In this document: positions 13,978 through 20,059 of the stretch, piece after piece
Layout: every line of letters starts with the position of its first letter
Position numbering within the stretch: the first letter of the stretch is position 1
IMG/VR virus record: IMGVR_UViG_3300005915_000122
Coordinates: 1 to 23,018 of that record
From: a virus
DNA length: 23,018 nt
Strand: one strand, 5' to 3'
Notes under the pieces: generated by a model
Told to the model about the DNA's origin: nothing
Seen by the model: the letters and a program-made list of their open reading frames with translations, nothing else
Databases searched by the model: none
Made by a program: the position numbers and the translations under genes

Positions 13978-14400
13978 CTATTCCTTCCCGTTTAAAAACT
14001 CTTCAACTTCTTTTACAAAATCTTCAAAATTACGCTTGACAACTACATTAACTCGTTTAGCAAAATTCTTTTGGCCCTGCGATAATTTTCCAGTTGCCGA
14101 TTTTAATTCAATACAACAGGCCCTATTCCAGCGGCCAGCGGGGTCTAAAATTATAAGATCCGGCAAACCCTTAATGAATCTTGAAATCAACGCTTTAATA
14201 TATGGCTTAATTGTTCGGCTTGAAAAAATCGCTTTGTATATCGCATCAGGTACCCTGATAAATGGTATACCTTGAACCTGTAAATACTCCTCTGCTTGCC
14301 GTTGAAGATCAGCTTCTTTGCATACCATATTACGATATTCCGTTACGTCTATAGCACCCCGTCCAACTTGTTTCTGTTTTGAAAATGGGAGTTCTTTCAT
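13978..14400 (-). CDS. VRR-NUC-type nuclease, 140 aa
   Basis: The PD-(D/E)XK core is visible as KGLPDLIIL, then CIELKSATGKLSQGQKNF, then VVVKRNFEDFVKEVEEFL, the usual order and spacing of phage VRR-NUC domains (related to Holliday-junction resolvases and FAN1). Asp in GLPD and Glu-x-Lys in IELKS would bind the metal. The N-terminal half (EADLQRQAEEYLQVQGIPFI) matches the family's first helix and strand. It probably cuts branched or damaged phage DNA. The SD is weak (GGATTGTTATA). Confidence 0.82.
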   Translation of the reverse strand: MKELPFSKQKQVGRGAIDVTEYRNMVCKEADLQRQAEEYLQVQGIPFIRVPDAIYKAIFSSRTIKPYIKALISRFIKGLPDLIILDPAGRWNRACCIELKSATGKLSQGQKNFAKRVNVVVKRNFEDFVKEVEEFLNGKE

Positions 14401-14416
14401 TATAACAATCCGTTTT

Positions 14417-14644
14417 TTATGTTACGTTCTTTGCGTAACGTTTCACCTTTTTCCGATGTTTCCACATGTGGCCGGTTGTGCAAAACCTCTCGTTATCCGT
14501 AAGCTCGCCACACCACTGGCAGATATTCTTTTTACTTTTTATATTGCAGGTATGGAAATTCATTCCCCGATACCTGGTAACTTCTCCTCCCTCTAGTAAT
14601 TCACCCTTGCCGTGAACTACTCGGAAGACATGTGGCTTTATCAA
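14417..14644 (-). CDS. Small zinc-binding protein, about 75 aa
   Basis: A CxxC (CQWC) and a later C with two His (CTTGHMWKH) make a plausible treble-clef or zinc-ribbon site, followed by a strongly basic tail (RKKVKRYAKNV). I set the start at TTG 14644, which has AAAGGAG eight bases ahead. The alternative ATG 14680 lies inside the attC-like element, where the same ATG is conserved in a sister element that precedes an unrelated gene, so it is explained by that structure. Function unknown; the basic tail suggests nucleic-acid binding. Confidence 0.6.
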   Translation of the reverse strand: MIKPHVFRVVHGKGELLEGGEVTRYRGMNFHTCNIKSKKNICQWCGELTDNERFCTTGHMWKHRKKVKRYAKNVT

Positions 14645-14665
14645 ATATTTACTCTCCTTTATTTT

Positions 14666-14725
14666 GTCTAACCTGTTCATGAACCTGACCGTGGACTACA
14701 GCGGCAGGTTATGAAGTGGTTAGCC
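14666..14725 (-). repeat. attC-like site A (60 bp)
   Basis: On the plus strand: R box GTCTAAC (14666), spacer CTG, arm TTCAT[G]AACCTG[A]CCG, loop, return arm CGG-CAGGTT-ATGAA, spacer GTG, R box GTTAGCC. Brackets mark unpaired bases in an otherwise perfect 14-bp stem. CTAAC/GTTAG of the two R boxes also pair. GTCTAAC fits the integron RYYYAAC consensus exactly. The methyltransferase stop codon lies in the right-hand R box, and the next gene's SD follows on the other side. Confidence 0.7.
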
Positions 14726-15676
14726 TTGCGTACACAATGCCTCTTCTACACAGCGCAACCCCCAGAAAATTCGTTCAGCCACTTGCGGCACTATTGAGTT
14801 TCCGAGTGATTTAAGTCTGTCCACCCTTGAGGGTATCCCATCAGCCACTCGACCCACTGAGGGTTCAGGCTCCCACCCGTACATCCAATTGCGTTCGTTA
14901 ATCCCTTTTGTTTGCTGTTCGGGCCTCTCCCCTTCCATTCGCAAGCGGTCATTGTCGGCCACATCTTCACTGCATGCTCCAATCCTTTCTGCATTAACCG
15001 CCCCGTTTCCTTGTCGTACCATCTTTGATTGTGATGGGTTGGTGCATTTCCATTCTTGTCTACTGGTGTCCTGTATTTCCACCCCGGCTCGTTTACACTT
15101 GGGGTTGGCCACATTTGCCGACTCAACACTGATTCTAAGTTGTTGAATTTGTCCCCACACCTCTTTGGGGATAGGTTGCCCGTCAAACGACCCCTCATTG
15201 TTGGCAACAATCCAGACTCGGTTCCTTCTGTGTTTGGCGTCCGCACCGCAAGCTGGAATAATAAACGTTTCTGTCTCGTACCCCTCACCTTCCAACGAAG
15301 TAAGCACGTCGTCGAGTGCCAGATTGATGATTCCAGTAACATTTTCCCCAACAACCCAACGGGGCTTTGCTTCTTTAATAACGCGGAGCATTTCAGGCCA
15401 GAGGTAACGGTCATCCTCCCGGCCTCCCTGCTTCCCGGCAACACTAAACGGTTGGCATGGAAACCCCCCGGTAAGAATGTCAATTGTTCCCCATCCGCTC
15501 CCCTTGAATGTTTTAATGTCGTCATGTATTGTCACTCCTGGCCAATTTTTCATAAGTACCTTTTGACAGAACGGGTCAAGCTCTACCATGCATTTACAGT
15601 TTAGAGATTCCCCCCAAACCCTTTGCGCTGCTAATCGAAATCCGCCGATTCCTGAAAATAAGTCTAACATATTCAA
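14720..15676 (-). CDS. DNA (cytosine-5) methyltransferase, 318 aa
   Basis: Motif I DLFSGIGGF (5-13), motif IV with catalytic Cys GGFPCQPFS (70-78), ENV (111-113), HRRNRVW (about 149-155) and motifs IX-X RLKSLGNSIVPQVAERI near the C-terminus are all present, so the enzyme appears complete. It would methylate C5 of cytosine in a specific site. Between motifs VIII and IX a variable region repeats VAN/VAD segments, and this stretch also codes in a second frame. The gene is more GC-rich than its neighbours, suggesting separate acquisition. TTG 15676 has the better-spaced SD (GAGGGA); ATG 15670 is the alternative. An attC-like site flanks each end. Confidence 0.9.
   Translation of the reverse strand: MNMLDLFSGIGGFRLAAQRVWGESLNCKCMVELDPFCQKVLMKNWPGVTIHDDIKTFKGSGWGTIDILTGGFPCQPFSVAGKQGGREDDRYLWPEMLRVIKEAKPRWVVGENVTGIINLALDDVLTSLEGEGYETETFIIPACGADAKHRRNRVWIVANNEGSFDGQPIPKEVWGQIQQLRISVESANVANPKCKRAGVEIQDTSRQEWKCTNPSQSKMVRQGNGAVNAERIGACSEDVADNDRLRMEGERPEQQTKGINERNWMYGWEPEPSVGRVADGIPSRVDRLKSLGNSIVPQVAERIFWGLRCVEEALCTQG
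14791..15525 (-). CDS. Overlapping 244-aa protein in an alternative frame of the C5-methyltransferase gene
   Basis: This frame is open for 244 codons inside the methyltransferase gene, shifted by one base, and does not look like random translation. Residues 61-94 (KMLLESSIWHSTTCLLRWK, and RLLFQLAV), three P-T-rich repeats (LLPTMRG at 106, MWPTPSVNE at 138, MWPTMTACEWKG at 188) and the ending LNPQWVEWLMGYPQGWTDL match a protein type I recall from many phage and metagenome entries, usually found with C5-methyltransferases. Its function is unknown to me. The SD before ATG 15525 is weak. The repeats read as VAN/VAD segments in the enzyme frame, so both products may be under selection. Confidence 0.6.
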   Translation of the reverse strand: MTTLKHSRGADGEQLTFLPGGFHANRLVLPGSREAGRMTVTSGLKCSALLKKQSPVGLLGKMLLESSIWHSTTCLLRWKVRGTRQKRLLFQLAVRTPNTEGTESGLLPTMRGRLTGNLSPKRCGDKFNNLESVLSRQMWPTPSVNEPGWKYRTPVDKNGNAPTHHNQRWYDKETGRLMQKGLEHAVKMWPTMTACEWKGRGPNSKQKGLTNAIGCTGGSLNPQWVEWLMGYPQGWTDLNHSETQ

Positions 15677-15690
15677 GTCATCTTCCCTCG

Positions 15691-15756
15691 TGTACGCCGT
15701 TCATAAGCGTGGCTCTGTACGCCACATTCTCTAAGGCTAACAAAGTGCTGTACGCG
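15691..15756. promoter_or_regulatory. Repeated TGTACGC motifs and hairpin in methyltransferase leader
   Basis: TGTACGCC occurs at 15691-15698 and 15716-15723 and TGTACGCG at 15749-15756 (plus strand), all just upstream of the C5-methyltransferase start; the third lies inside attC-like site C. A hairpin GTGGC-GTACAGA-GCCAC (minus strand) spans the middle copy. They could be operators for autoregulation, as known for some C5-methyltransferases; inference. Confidence 0.35.
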
Positions 15757-15814
15757 GCAACCCGTCACAGCCAATTCCTTACCGCCTATTTGCCGGTAAG
15801 CACCAACGTTATAA
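15735..15814 (-). repeat. attC-like site C (80 bp)
   Basis: Plus strand: GGCTAAC, spacer AAA, arm GTGCT[G]TAC[G]CGGC, a 33-nt variable loop, arm GCCG-GTA-AGCAC, spacer CAAC, GTTATAA. The stem has 12 bp with two unpaired bases. The stop codon of the 61-aa gene lies inside the GTTATAA box, and the methyltransferase leader follows on the other side. Confidence 0.65.
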
Positions 15815-15994
15815 TTGTTCATTGTGTTTATAGGCCAGTTCTCTTAATTCTTCCGATTTCATCATAAATTCACCATCGGGATATGCTGGTGATTGATTGT
15901 TACTCAACCTAACCTTGTTTTCAATTTTCATTCCTTCAATGTCTGCTTGTATGGCCAAAATCAAAGCTAATCTTTTTACATCGTATTCATTCAT
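15809..15994 (-). CDS. Hypothetical protein, 61 aa
   Basis: Starts MNEYDVKRLALILAIQADIE. Helical N-terminal half, polar middle (RLSNNQSPAYPDGEFM) and acidic helical end (KSEELRELAYKHNEQL). The SD TTGGAGGG lies directly after attC-like site D, and the stop lies in site C, so the gene fills exactly one cassette-like unit. Unknown function. Confidence 0.65.
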   Translation of the reverse strand: MNEYDVKRLALILAIQADIEGMKIENKVRLSNNQSPAYPDGEFMMKSEELRELAYKHNEQL

Positions 15995-16010
15995 TTTATA
16001 TTCCCTCCAA

Positions 16011-16068
16011 TTATAACAAAATTATGCAGCGGACGATAAACGCCCGCCGCTGATAATGGGCGTTATAT
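16011..16068 (-). repeat. attC-like site D (58 bp)
   Basis: Plus strand: TTATAAC, spacer AAA, arm ATTAT[G]CAGCGG[A]CG, loop ATAAACGCC, arm CG-CCGCTG-ATAAT, spacer GGGC, GTTATAT. Stem 13 bp with two unpaired bases; R boxes pair as TATAAC/GTTATA. TAACAAA at one end and GGGCGTTATA at the other closely resemble the ends I recall for Vibrio cholerae repeats (VCR). Confidence 0.7.
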
Positions 16069-16086
16069 TTATTCACAGGGTATAGG

Positions 16087-16647
16087 TCAACCCCATTGAA
16101 TTGCCATTGCGTCAGCGATACCAAAATACGTTTTACTCCTCAACTTCGCCCTATCTTTAGAAGGCGGCAACATGTGCAATCGCTGCTCTCTTCCTTTAGC
16201 AATTCTAGTTGGTTCTAATTTTGGCAAGTTCTTTAGCCATAGACAAGTGGCCTTTGTCTCCCCGTGCCCGAATTGCCAAGGCTGTATAATCTGATCATAT
16301 TTTTTACCAATCTCTCTCACCGCATAACCATGTGGTATAGGATTCTCTATAGCAATTCTAGGTATGTCCGCATTTAGTAAAGTTTTGAAAAACCGGGCCC
16401 CCTCTCTCATTTCGTCCCAAAGGTTCCTTTTGTCAAGCCAGCAAACACCTGAGTTACATAATCTTGTACACGGTGGATGAGCAATCATAAGATCCCACCC
16501 TTCACCCAATAGGGGTAAAACATTACCCATATAATGGGGCCCGGATCTCTCTGTTGGTAAAATGTCACAACTCACTGCATCGTGGCCTCTCTTAATAAAT
16601 GCGTCACGCACTACACCGGAATATTCACAAGCAATTAACACCTTCAT
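16087..16647 (-). CDS. Phage C5-cytosine-methylase-like protein, 186 aa
   Basis: Begins MKVLIACEYSGVVRDAF, a Rossmann SAM-binding start like motif I of C5-methyltransferases. It continues to SCDILPTERSGPHYMG, then WDLMIAHPPCTRLCNSG, where PPC resembles the motif IV Pro-Cys. No clear motif IX-X follows (it ends SKTYFGIADAMAIQWG), so it is shorter than a classic enzyme. I recall this family as common in phages, annotated as DNA methylase or hypothetical. ATG 16647 is chosen for the SD AAAGGATTAGA; the longer in-frame start would run through attC-like site J. Confidence 0.7.
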   Translation of the reverse strand: MKVLIACEYSGVVRDAFIKRGHDAVSCDILPTERSGPHYMGNVLPLLGEGWDLMIAHPPCTRLCNSGVCWLDKRNLWDEMREGARFFKTLLNADIPRIAIENPIPHGYAVREIGKKYDQIIQPWQFGHGETKATCLWLKNLPKLEPTRIAKGREQRLHMLPPSKDRAKLRSKTYFGIADAMAIQWG

Positions 16648-16684
16648 TCTAATCCTTTCCATTCTTTGGTTATAGGGGTGAAAA

Positions 16685-16748
16685 ACATAACAAGCGATAT
16701 GAAATGGATGGTGAAAACCATCCACCAATTATATCTCCAACGTTATGC
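16685..16748 (-). repeat. attC-like site J (64 bp)
   Basis: Plus strand: ACATAAC, spacer AAGC, arm GATAT[G]AAATGG[A]TGG, loop, arm CCA-CCAATT-ATATC, spacer TCCAAC, GTTATGC. One A-A mismatch in the 6-bp part. R boxes pair CATAAC/GTTATG. An alternative perfect 8-bp hairpin (TGGATGGT-GAAA-ACCATCCA) forms its tip. It starts three bases from the stop of the zinc-ribbon gene at 16752. Confidence 0.6.
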
Positions 16749-16751
16749 ATG

Positions 16752-16874
16752 CTAAAAAGTTTCATCACTACTCAATTCAGTATTGCCGCATTTACTGCAC
16801 TTATCACCATTCTTACACTTATATTTTTTTAATATCACATGAATTTCGTTTGTACACTTTATTACATTTCTCAT
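16752..16874 (-). CDS. Very small zinc-ribbon protein, 40 aa
   Basis: MRNVIKCTNE to SSDETF, with C7, C20, C26 and C29 (CKNGDKCSKCGN) as a likely single zinc site. The ATG overlaps the upstream stop (ATGA), and GAGGGGATTTAAA is a good SD. It is the last gene before attC-like site J. One of about a dozen small zinc-binding proteins in the window. Confidence 0.6.
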   Translation of the reverse strand: MRNVIKCTNEIHVILKKYKCKNGDKCSKCGNTELSSDETF

Positions 16875-17188
16875 TTTAAATCCCCTCCCCTGCAATTATC
16901 GCACCTGTCACATAGTCCCCAGATGTCCCACCATTGAACAGCAAACTGAGATACTTTCTTTTTCCTGGCTACCCATTTACCACAGACACCGCAATGGAAC
17001 CCATCATGTTCAATTATTGTAATCTCCTCTACATCCCCTTCAATATCTTTAATATCTTTTTCATTCCAGATTTTACCATCCGGGAATTGAACTCCGTATA
17101 TATGATTCCCAAAATAGTTATCTATCCAACTAGCTTTTTGTAATTTGCCAGTGGATGGATTTCTGGTCATTTTATCAAAGTTGCTCAT
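16871..17188 (-). CDS. Zinc-ribbon protein, 105 aa
   Basis: The N-terminal 65 residues look like a small beta domain (YGVQFPDGKIW). It is followed by CGVCGKW near 67 and CDRCDNCRGG near the C-terminus, four to five cysteines for one zinc. It overlaps the end of the DNA-binding-like gene by 14 nt in another frame. The product ends GGDLK. No family assigned. Confidence 0.6.
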   Translation of the reverse strand: MSNFDKMTRNPSTGKLQKASWIDNYFGNHIYGVQFPDGKIWNEKDIKDIEGDVEEITIIEHDGFHCGVCGKWVARKKKVSQFAVQWWDIWGLCDRCDNCRGGDLK

Positions 17189-17366
17189 TGTCTCCTTGTT
17201 GAAGATCTATATTAAACCATTGGCATAATGCCTTTTCAATTGCACTGGCCTGATTATTTTCCATCTTCAACCGTTCAATCAATTTTGGATGAAGTCGAAA
17301 AGATACCATCCGCTTTTTGTGAAGGGCCGGTTTGCGTCCAGCCCCTAGTCGTTTGCCGCCCCTCAT
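17175..17366 (-). CDS. Small arginine/glycine-rich DNA-binding-like protein, paralogue 1, 63 aa
   Basis: The GGKRLGAGRKPALHKK start is the AT-hook-like GAGRK segment seen on many small phage proteins. It is followed by MVSFRLHPKLIERLK (a beta strand, then a helix), then NNQASAIEKALCQWFNIDL, the pattern of a ribbon-helix-helix protein. Two relatives lie at 18689-19057 and 21616-21765. It probably binds DNA as a dimer and may regulate local genes; inference from fold. ATG 17366 overlaps the upstream stop (ATGA). Confidence 0.65.
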   Translation of the reverse strand: MRGGKRLGAGRKPALHKKRMVSFRLHPKLIERLKMENNQASAIEKALCQWFNIDLQQGDNEQL

Positions 17367-17590
17367 ATTTTAACCATAGTTGCGTGGCTAACAAACTTAC
17401 GATTTTGTTTAAATGTTAATTTTCCGTCTTTATAAACGCCAAACCACACAACACTTGCCATCTCTCCGTTTTCCATGATTACAATAATCTTCTCAATCCC
17501 TGACTGGCCAACGGTCCAGTGTGTCCCATCTTCAAAATGAAGAGCTTCTACTTTTTGCCCGTCATAAAAATAAGTTTCATCCTGTCCCAT
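17363..17590 (-). CDS. Hypothetical protein, 75 aa
   Basis: Starts MGQDETYFYDGQKVEALHFE, chosen for the SD AAAGGAGACAAA; an in-frame ATG at 17647 has no SD. It looks beta-rich (THWTVGQSGIEKIIVIMENG, then VVWFGVYKDGKLTFKQ). It ends in ATGA overlap with the DNA-binding-like gene. Unknown function. Confidence 0.6.
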   Translation of the reverse strand: MGQDETYFYDGQKVEALHFEDGTHWTVGQSGIEKIIVIMENGEMASVVWFGVYKDGKLTFKQNRKFVSHATMVKI

Positions 17591-17671
17591 TTTGTCTCCT
17601 TTTTTACAAGTGTGCTTTAGTAGCTTCCAGATATTTTGCGGCGGCATAAATTTAAAACCGTCTGGTTGTCT

Positions 17672-18052
17672 TTATTCAATATTGCTTCCGAGCGAGGCCA
17701 AATAATCCTTATCCTTATCTGTAAGAGGATTACAAAAACCAAGAGAACTGCCTCTAAAAGATTTAATGTGTTTACCATTCTCGCGGATGTTAAGTGTTTT
17801 CAGGTTACCCTCACGCCCTTCGGTTGCCGTTCGTTTTTGGCCAAGCAAAATAGTTGTGCCGTGCCGTTTAATGTCTGCGGTTCTGATTGTAACTTTCATT
17901 TGATCCTCATAATCAATTTTTTGTACTTCTGCTTGATATTTTTTTGCTTCGCTTCCAATCATTTCAGCGCTATCAACGCCTTTTCCTGAGAAATTAAGTT
18001 GAATCAAGATGTTATTATCATCAATCATTTGCGCGCTCATTCTGACTTTCAT
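17672..18052 (-). CDS. Hypothetical protein, 126 aa
   Basis: Starts MKVRMSAQMIDDNNILIQL. Alternating hydrophobic strands and a charged middle (AEVQKIDYEDQMKVTIRTAD) suggest an alpha/beta fold. The C-terminal half is basic and low in hydrophobics (QKRTATEGREGNLKTLNIRE). The ATG overlaps the upstream stop (ATGA). I do not recognise a family. Confidence 0.6.
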   Translation of the reverse strand: MKVRMSAQMIDDNNILIQLNFSGKGVDSAEMIGSEAKKYQAEVQKIDYEDQMKVTIRTADIKRHGTTILLGQKRTATEGREGNLKTLNIRENGKHIKSFRGSSLGFCNPLTDKDKDYLASLGSNIE

Positions 18053-18279
18053 TTTAAACTCCCCGTTTTTATTTGTTTATTTATCAAGGTTGCTGAAATA
18101 TCACCATGAATCAATACATCTCCAAAAAAAACAGTTGTTTCGTCTTCGTCACCCCTGTTTATAACGGTTATCTCTTCTGTGTCATAATCAATCCGGCAGA
18201 GAATTTCCCAGTAGGTCTGTTTCTTTTTGTCGAATATACGAAATAACCGATTATTAAATATAATATTATTTAGAATCAT
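18049..18279 (-). CDS. Hypothetical protein, 76 aa
   Basis: Beta-rich: IIFNNRLFRIFDKKKQTYWE, then DTEEITVINRGDEDETTVFF, then GDVLIHGDI. Coupled on both sides by ATGA overlaps (zinc-finger gene upstream, 126-aa gene downstream). Small, acidic middle, basic tail. No family known. Confidence 0.6.
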   Translation of the reverse strand: MILNNIIFNNRLFRIFDKKKQTYWEILCRIDYDTEEITVINRGDEDETTVFFGDVLIHGDISATLINKQIKTGSLK

Positions 18280-18425
18280 TGTGTTACTTGCTCTTTCATC
18301 CTTTTATTCATCAAGATGTAATATTCTCCACAAAATGAACATCGTTTAGGAATGTGGCATTTCTTTTTACTATCAGCCTTGAGCCACAAGGTCATACCAC
18401 ATTTTTTACACTTTATAACCTTCAT
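18276..18425 (-). CDS. Small zinc-finger protein, 49 aa
   Basis: MKVIKCKKCGMTL with CKKC (6-9) and CSFCGE (29-34) makes a classic one-zinc ribbon. The C-terminus (LMNKRMKEQVTQ) is basic. The SD GAGGATTGA precedes ATG 18425. The DNA coding its last part resembles the 3' tail of the RHH-like genes read in a different frame (CTTGATGAATAAAAG occurs here and at the relic 18440-18469). Confidence 0.6.
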   Translation of the reverse strand: MKVIKCKKCGMTLWLKADSKKKCHIPKRCSFCGEYYILMNKRMKEQVTQ

Positions 18426-18439
18426 TCAATCCTCATCTT

Positions 18440-18469
18440 TTATTCATCAAGGTCTATCTCGAAATATTC
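18440..18469 (-). pseudogene. Relic 3' end of an RHH-like gene
   Basis: The frame EYFEIDLDE followed by TAA is almost the same as the ends of the paralogues (EYFGIDLGE and WFGIDLDEQ). It is not attached to a start and lies just after the stop of the 74-aa gene, so it is probably the remnant of a fourth copy cut by recombination. Confidence 0.45.
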
Positions 18470-18692
18470 AAAATTTATTAATCCTTTCTTCTATCTCTTC
18501 AATTGTCAAGTACTCATTGTTTATTAATATTAAAGGCTCTATTTCTTTAATGCAACTTTCAACAGGTTTTACAGGTGAACATGGCCCATAACTATAAAAC
18601 TTTCCCTGTTGGTCAATTAAAAACCATCCACATTCTGGCTCAATTGCGGATTTTTCATTTCCATCTATCTTAAATTTAACTCTAAAAATCAT
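18468..18692 (-). CDS. Hypothetical protein, 74 aa
   Basis: Starts MIFRVKFKIDGNEKSAIEPE. ATG 18692 overlaps the stop of the upstream gene (ATGA) and follows GGGGAAATAGTACT. Beta-rich front (CGWFLIDQQGKFYSYGPC) and acidic helical end (EYLTIEEIEERINKF). No family known. Confidence 0.6.
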   Translation of the reverse strand: MIFRVKFKIDGNEKSAIEPECGWFLIDQQGKFYSYGPCSPVKPVESCIKEIEPLILINNEYLTIEEIEERINKF

Positions 18693-19057
18693 AGTACTAT
18701 TTCCCCGGAATTTATTTGTTTTTTCATTTCTAATGCAGCCGCATAGACACAAGAACTACCATAATTTTTCCAACAGTCCTTACCTATCTTATAATCTACA
18801 AAATATGTTGGATAAGTATTGGCCCTTAAAATAATTTCATTAATTCTAACTATCTTCATTGCCTTGCCCTCTTTTTCTGTCTCTTGCTCATCAAGGTCTA
18901 TACCGAACCATCGGCACAATGCCTTTTCAATTGCACTTGCTTGGTTTTCTTCTCTCTTCAACCGTTCAATCAGTTTAGGATGAAGGCGAAAAGATACGGG
19001 CTTCTTTTTATCGGGCTTGGGCTTGCGTCCGGCCCCTTCTCGTTTGCCGCCTCTCAT
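18689..19057 (-). CDS. RHH-like DNA-binding protein paralogue 2 fused to a second domain, 122 aa
   Basis: Residues 1-58 (MRGGKREGAGRKPKPDKKKP, then VSFRLHPKLIERLKREENQ) are nearly the same as the protein at 17175-17366. After a linker (EQETEKEGKA) a second unit begins at an internal Met: MKIVRINEIILRANTYPTYF, ending MKKQINSGEIVL. An SD-like GAGGGCAAGGCA stands before that Met, so a separate shorter product is possible. The likely role is DNA binding as a dimer. ATG 19057 overlaps the upstream stop (ATGA) and has SD AAAGGAAG. Confidence 0.65.
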   Translation of the reverse strand: MRGGKREGAGRKPKPDKKKPVSFRLHPKLIERLKREENQASAIEKALCRWFGIDLDEQETEKEGKAMKIVRINEIILRANTYPTYFVDYKIGKDCWKNYGSSCVYAAALEMKKQINSGEIVL

Positions 19058-19311
19058 GCTACTTCCTTTAATTTCGATATACACCCTAAAAGATATTCGT
19101 TTTCGCTTTTTAAATATTCAACCTTATTGGTTGCAAAATTATTGAGTTCATTAATCATATCAGCAACGGCATAAGATATAGCAGCGTTAATTGATGTCCC
19201 CCCAAAACCTTTAATCTGATATAATTGCGCTCTTATCTCTGCATATCTTTTCAATTCTTGTTGTATCGCTGTCACTTTCTTTTCCTCGTTTTTTTTAGTT
19301 TGGTCTCTCAT
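19054..19311 (-). CDS. Hypothetical helical protein, 85 aa
   Basis: Almost entirely helical and charged: KKVTAIQQELKRYAEIRAQL, then INAAISYAVADMINELNNF, then a coiled-coil end. ATG 19311 lies only 10 nt from the -10 element of the promoter at 19321-19349, so the message would be nearly leaderless. An in-frame GTG at 19275 has a good SD (GAGG, eight bases) and may be the true start. First gene of the operon running down to about 16.7 kb. Confidence 0.6.
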   Translation of the reverse strand: MRDQTKKNEEKKVTAIQQELKRYAEIRAQLYQIKGFGGTSINAAISYAVADMINELNNFATNKVEYLKSENEYLLGCISKLKEVA

Positions 19312-19320
19312 GACACTATA

Positions 19321-19349
19321 AATATACTAATCATTTAGATTAAAGTCAA
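19321..19349 (-). promoter_or_regulatory. Sigma70-like promoter
   Basis: TTGACT (19349-19344), 17 nt, TATATT (19326-19321) on the minus strand; start of transcription expected near 19314. Same spacing and -10 as the sites at 10838 and 22026. It opens the operon of RHH-like and zinc-finger genes. A lone GCCTAAC (19399-19393), possibly a recombination-site remnant, lies 44 nt upstream. Confidence 0.65.
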
Positions 19350-19411
19350 GTCTTTTTTCAACTATTTTCAAAGAGGGCAACAGAAACAAGGGGTTAGGCG
19401 TGAAAAAATAT

Positions 19412-19900
19412 TCATTTTATCCTCACCTTCTCCAAACCAAACGATTCCCCGGCAGAATTATACGCCGAATACCTTAAATTTTCCAGCGTTACGGATGTGT
19501 CCTGACCTGCCCAGATCAAGTGATTTCCTAAATAAATCCGGTATCCGTATACTGGCCGCCGGGGATCGAATTTATTCTCATTCCAAATAAGTATAATTCC
19601 CCCGGTATCAACTTCCAACTTTGCAAGACGGTTCATTATTGCCGCTTGCCGGGTTTCAATGTCAATAATTTCTTCATCCAGCCCGTCGATTCCGAGCCAG
19701 ACTGTATTTATTTCTCGTCTCAATTCCGCCTTGAAAACCACACTGTCAAGAGCGGCCTCCGTTGCGACTTGCTTCTTTTCCAATTCTGCAATACGTTTCC
19801 AAACTGCCGTATCGTCACGGCATCCGGAAAAAAGAATGATTGCAATTACCGCCAGGATAAAACTGCAAATGGCCGCCTTAAATAAATTTTGCCTTTTCAT
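19412..19900 (-). CDS. Lipoprotein with coiled coil and FN3-like C-terminus, 162 aa
   Basis: The signal peptide is typical: basic start (MKRQNLFKA), hydrophobic core (AICSFILAVIAIILF) and a lipobox FSGC with Cys near 27. A charged coiled coil follows (RIAELEKKQVATEAALD, and IDIETRQAAIMNRLAKLEV). The last 60 residues (RPVYGYRIYLGNHLIWAGQD, TSVTLENL, SAYNSAGES) look like a fibronectin type III strand set. It should be an envelope-anchored protein, perhaps for lysis or superinfection exclusion. Coupled to the small membrane protein upstream by ATGA. Confidence 0.7.
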   Translation of the reverse strand: MKRQNLFKAAICSFILAVIAIILFSGCRDDTAVWKRIAELEKKQVATEAALDSVVFKAELRREINTVWLGIDGLDEEIIDIETRQAAIMNRLAKLEVDTGGIILIWNENKFDPRRPVYGYRIYLGNHLIWAGQDTSVTLENLRYSAYNSAGESFGLEKVRIK

Positions 19901-20046
19901 TTCGTCCCCCGTATTTTAATATACTTTGGTTTACCATAAGATTCTAACCCATCTTTAAAATCAAACAGGCCATATCCTAACAGAGTTACTAAAAACTCAA
20001 TGATAAACATTATTGTTTCACCGATTTTTCTTATAAGGTTTTTCAT
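19897..20046 (-). CDS. Small membrane protein, 49 aa
   Basis: A single hydrophobic helix (IMFIIEFLVTLLGYGLF) after a basic start (MKNLIRKIGE), then a basic tail (YGKPKYIKIRGTK). SD AGAAGAGGTAAACC. It overlaps the lipoprotein start by 4 nt, so the two envelope proteins are produced together. Together with the lipoprotein it could form a lysis or exclusion pair, but no motif proves this. Confidence 0.6.
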   Translation of the reverse strand: MKNLIRKIGETIMFIIEFLVTLLGYGLFDFKDGLESYGKPKYIKIRGTK

Positions 20047-20059
20047 GGTTTACCTCTTC

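Noticed and set aside
18295-18460. Direct repeat around CTTGATGAATAAAAG as a recombination site
   Set aside because: It is better explained as shared 3' sequence of RHH-like genes and their relic than as a separate site.
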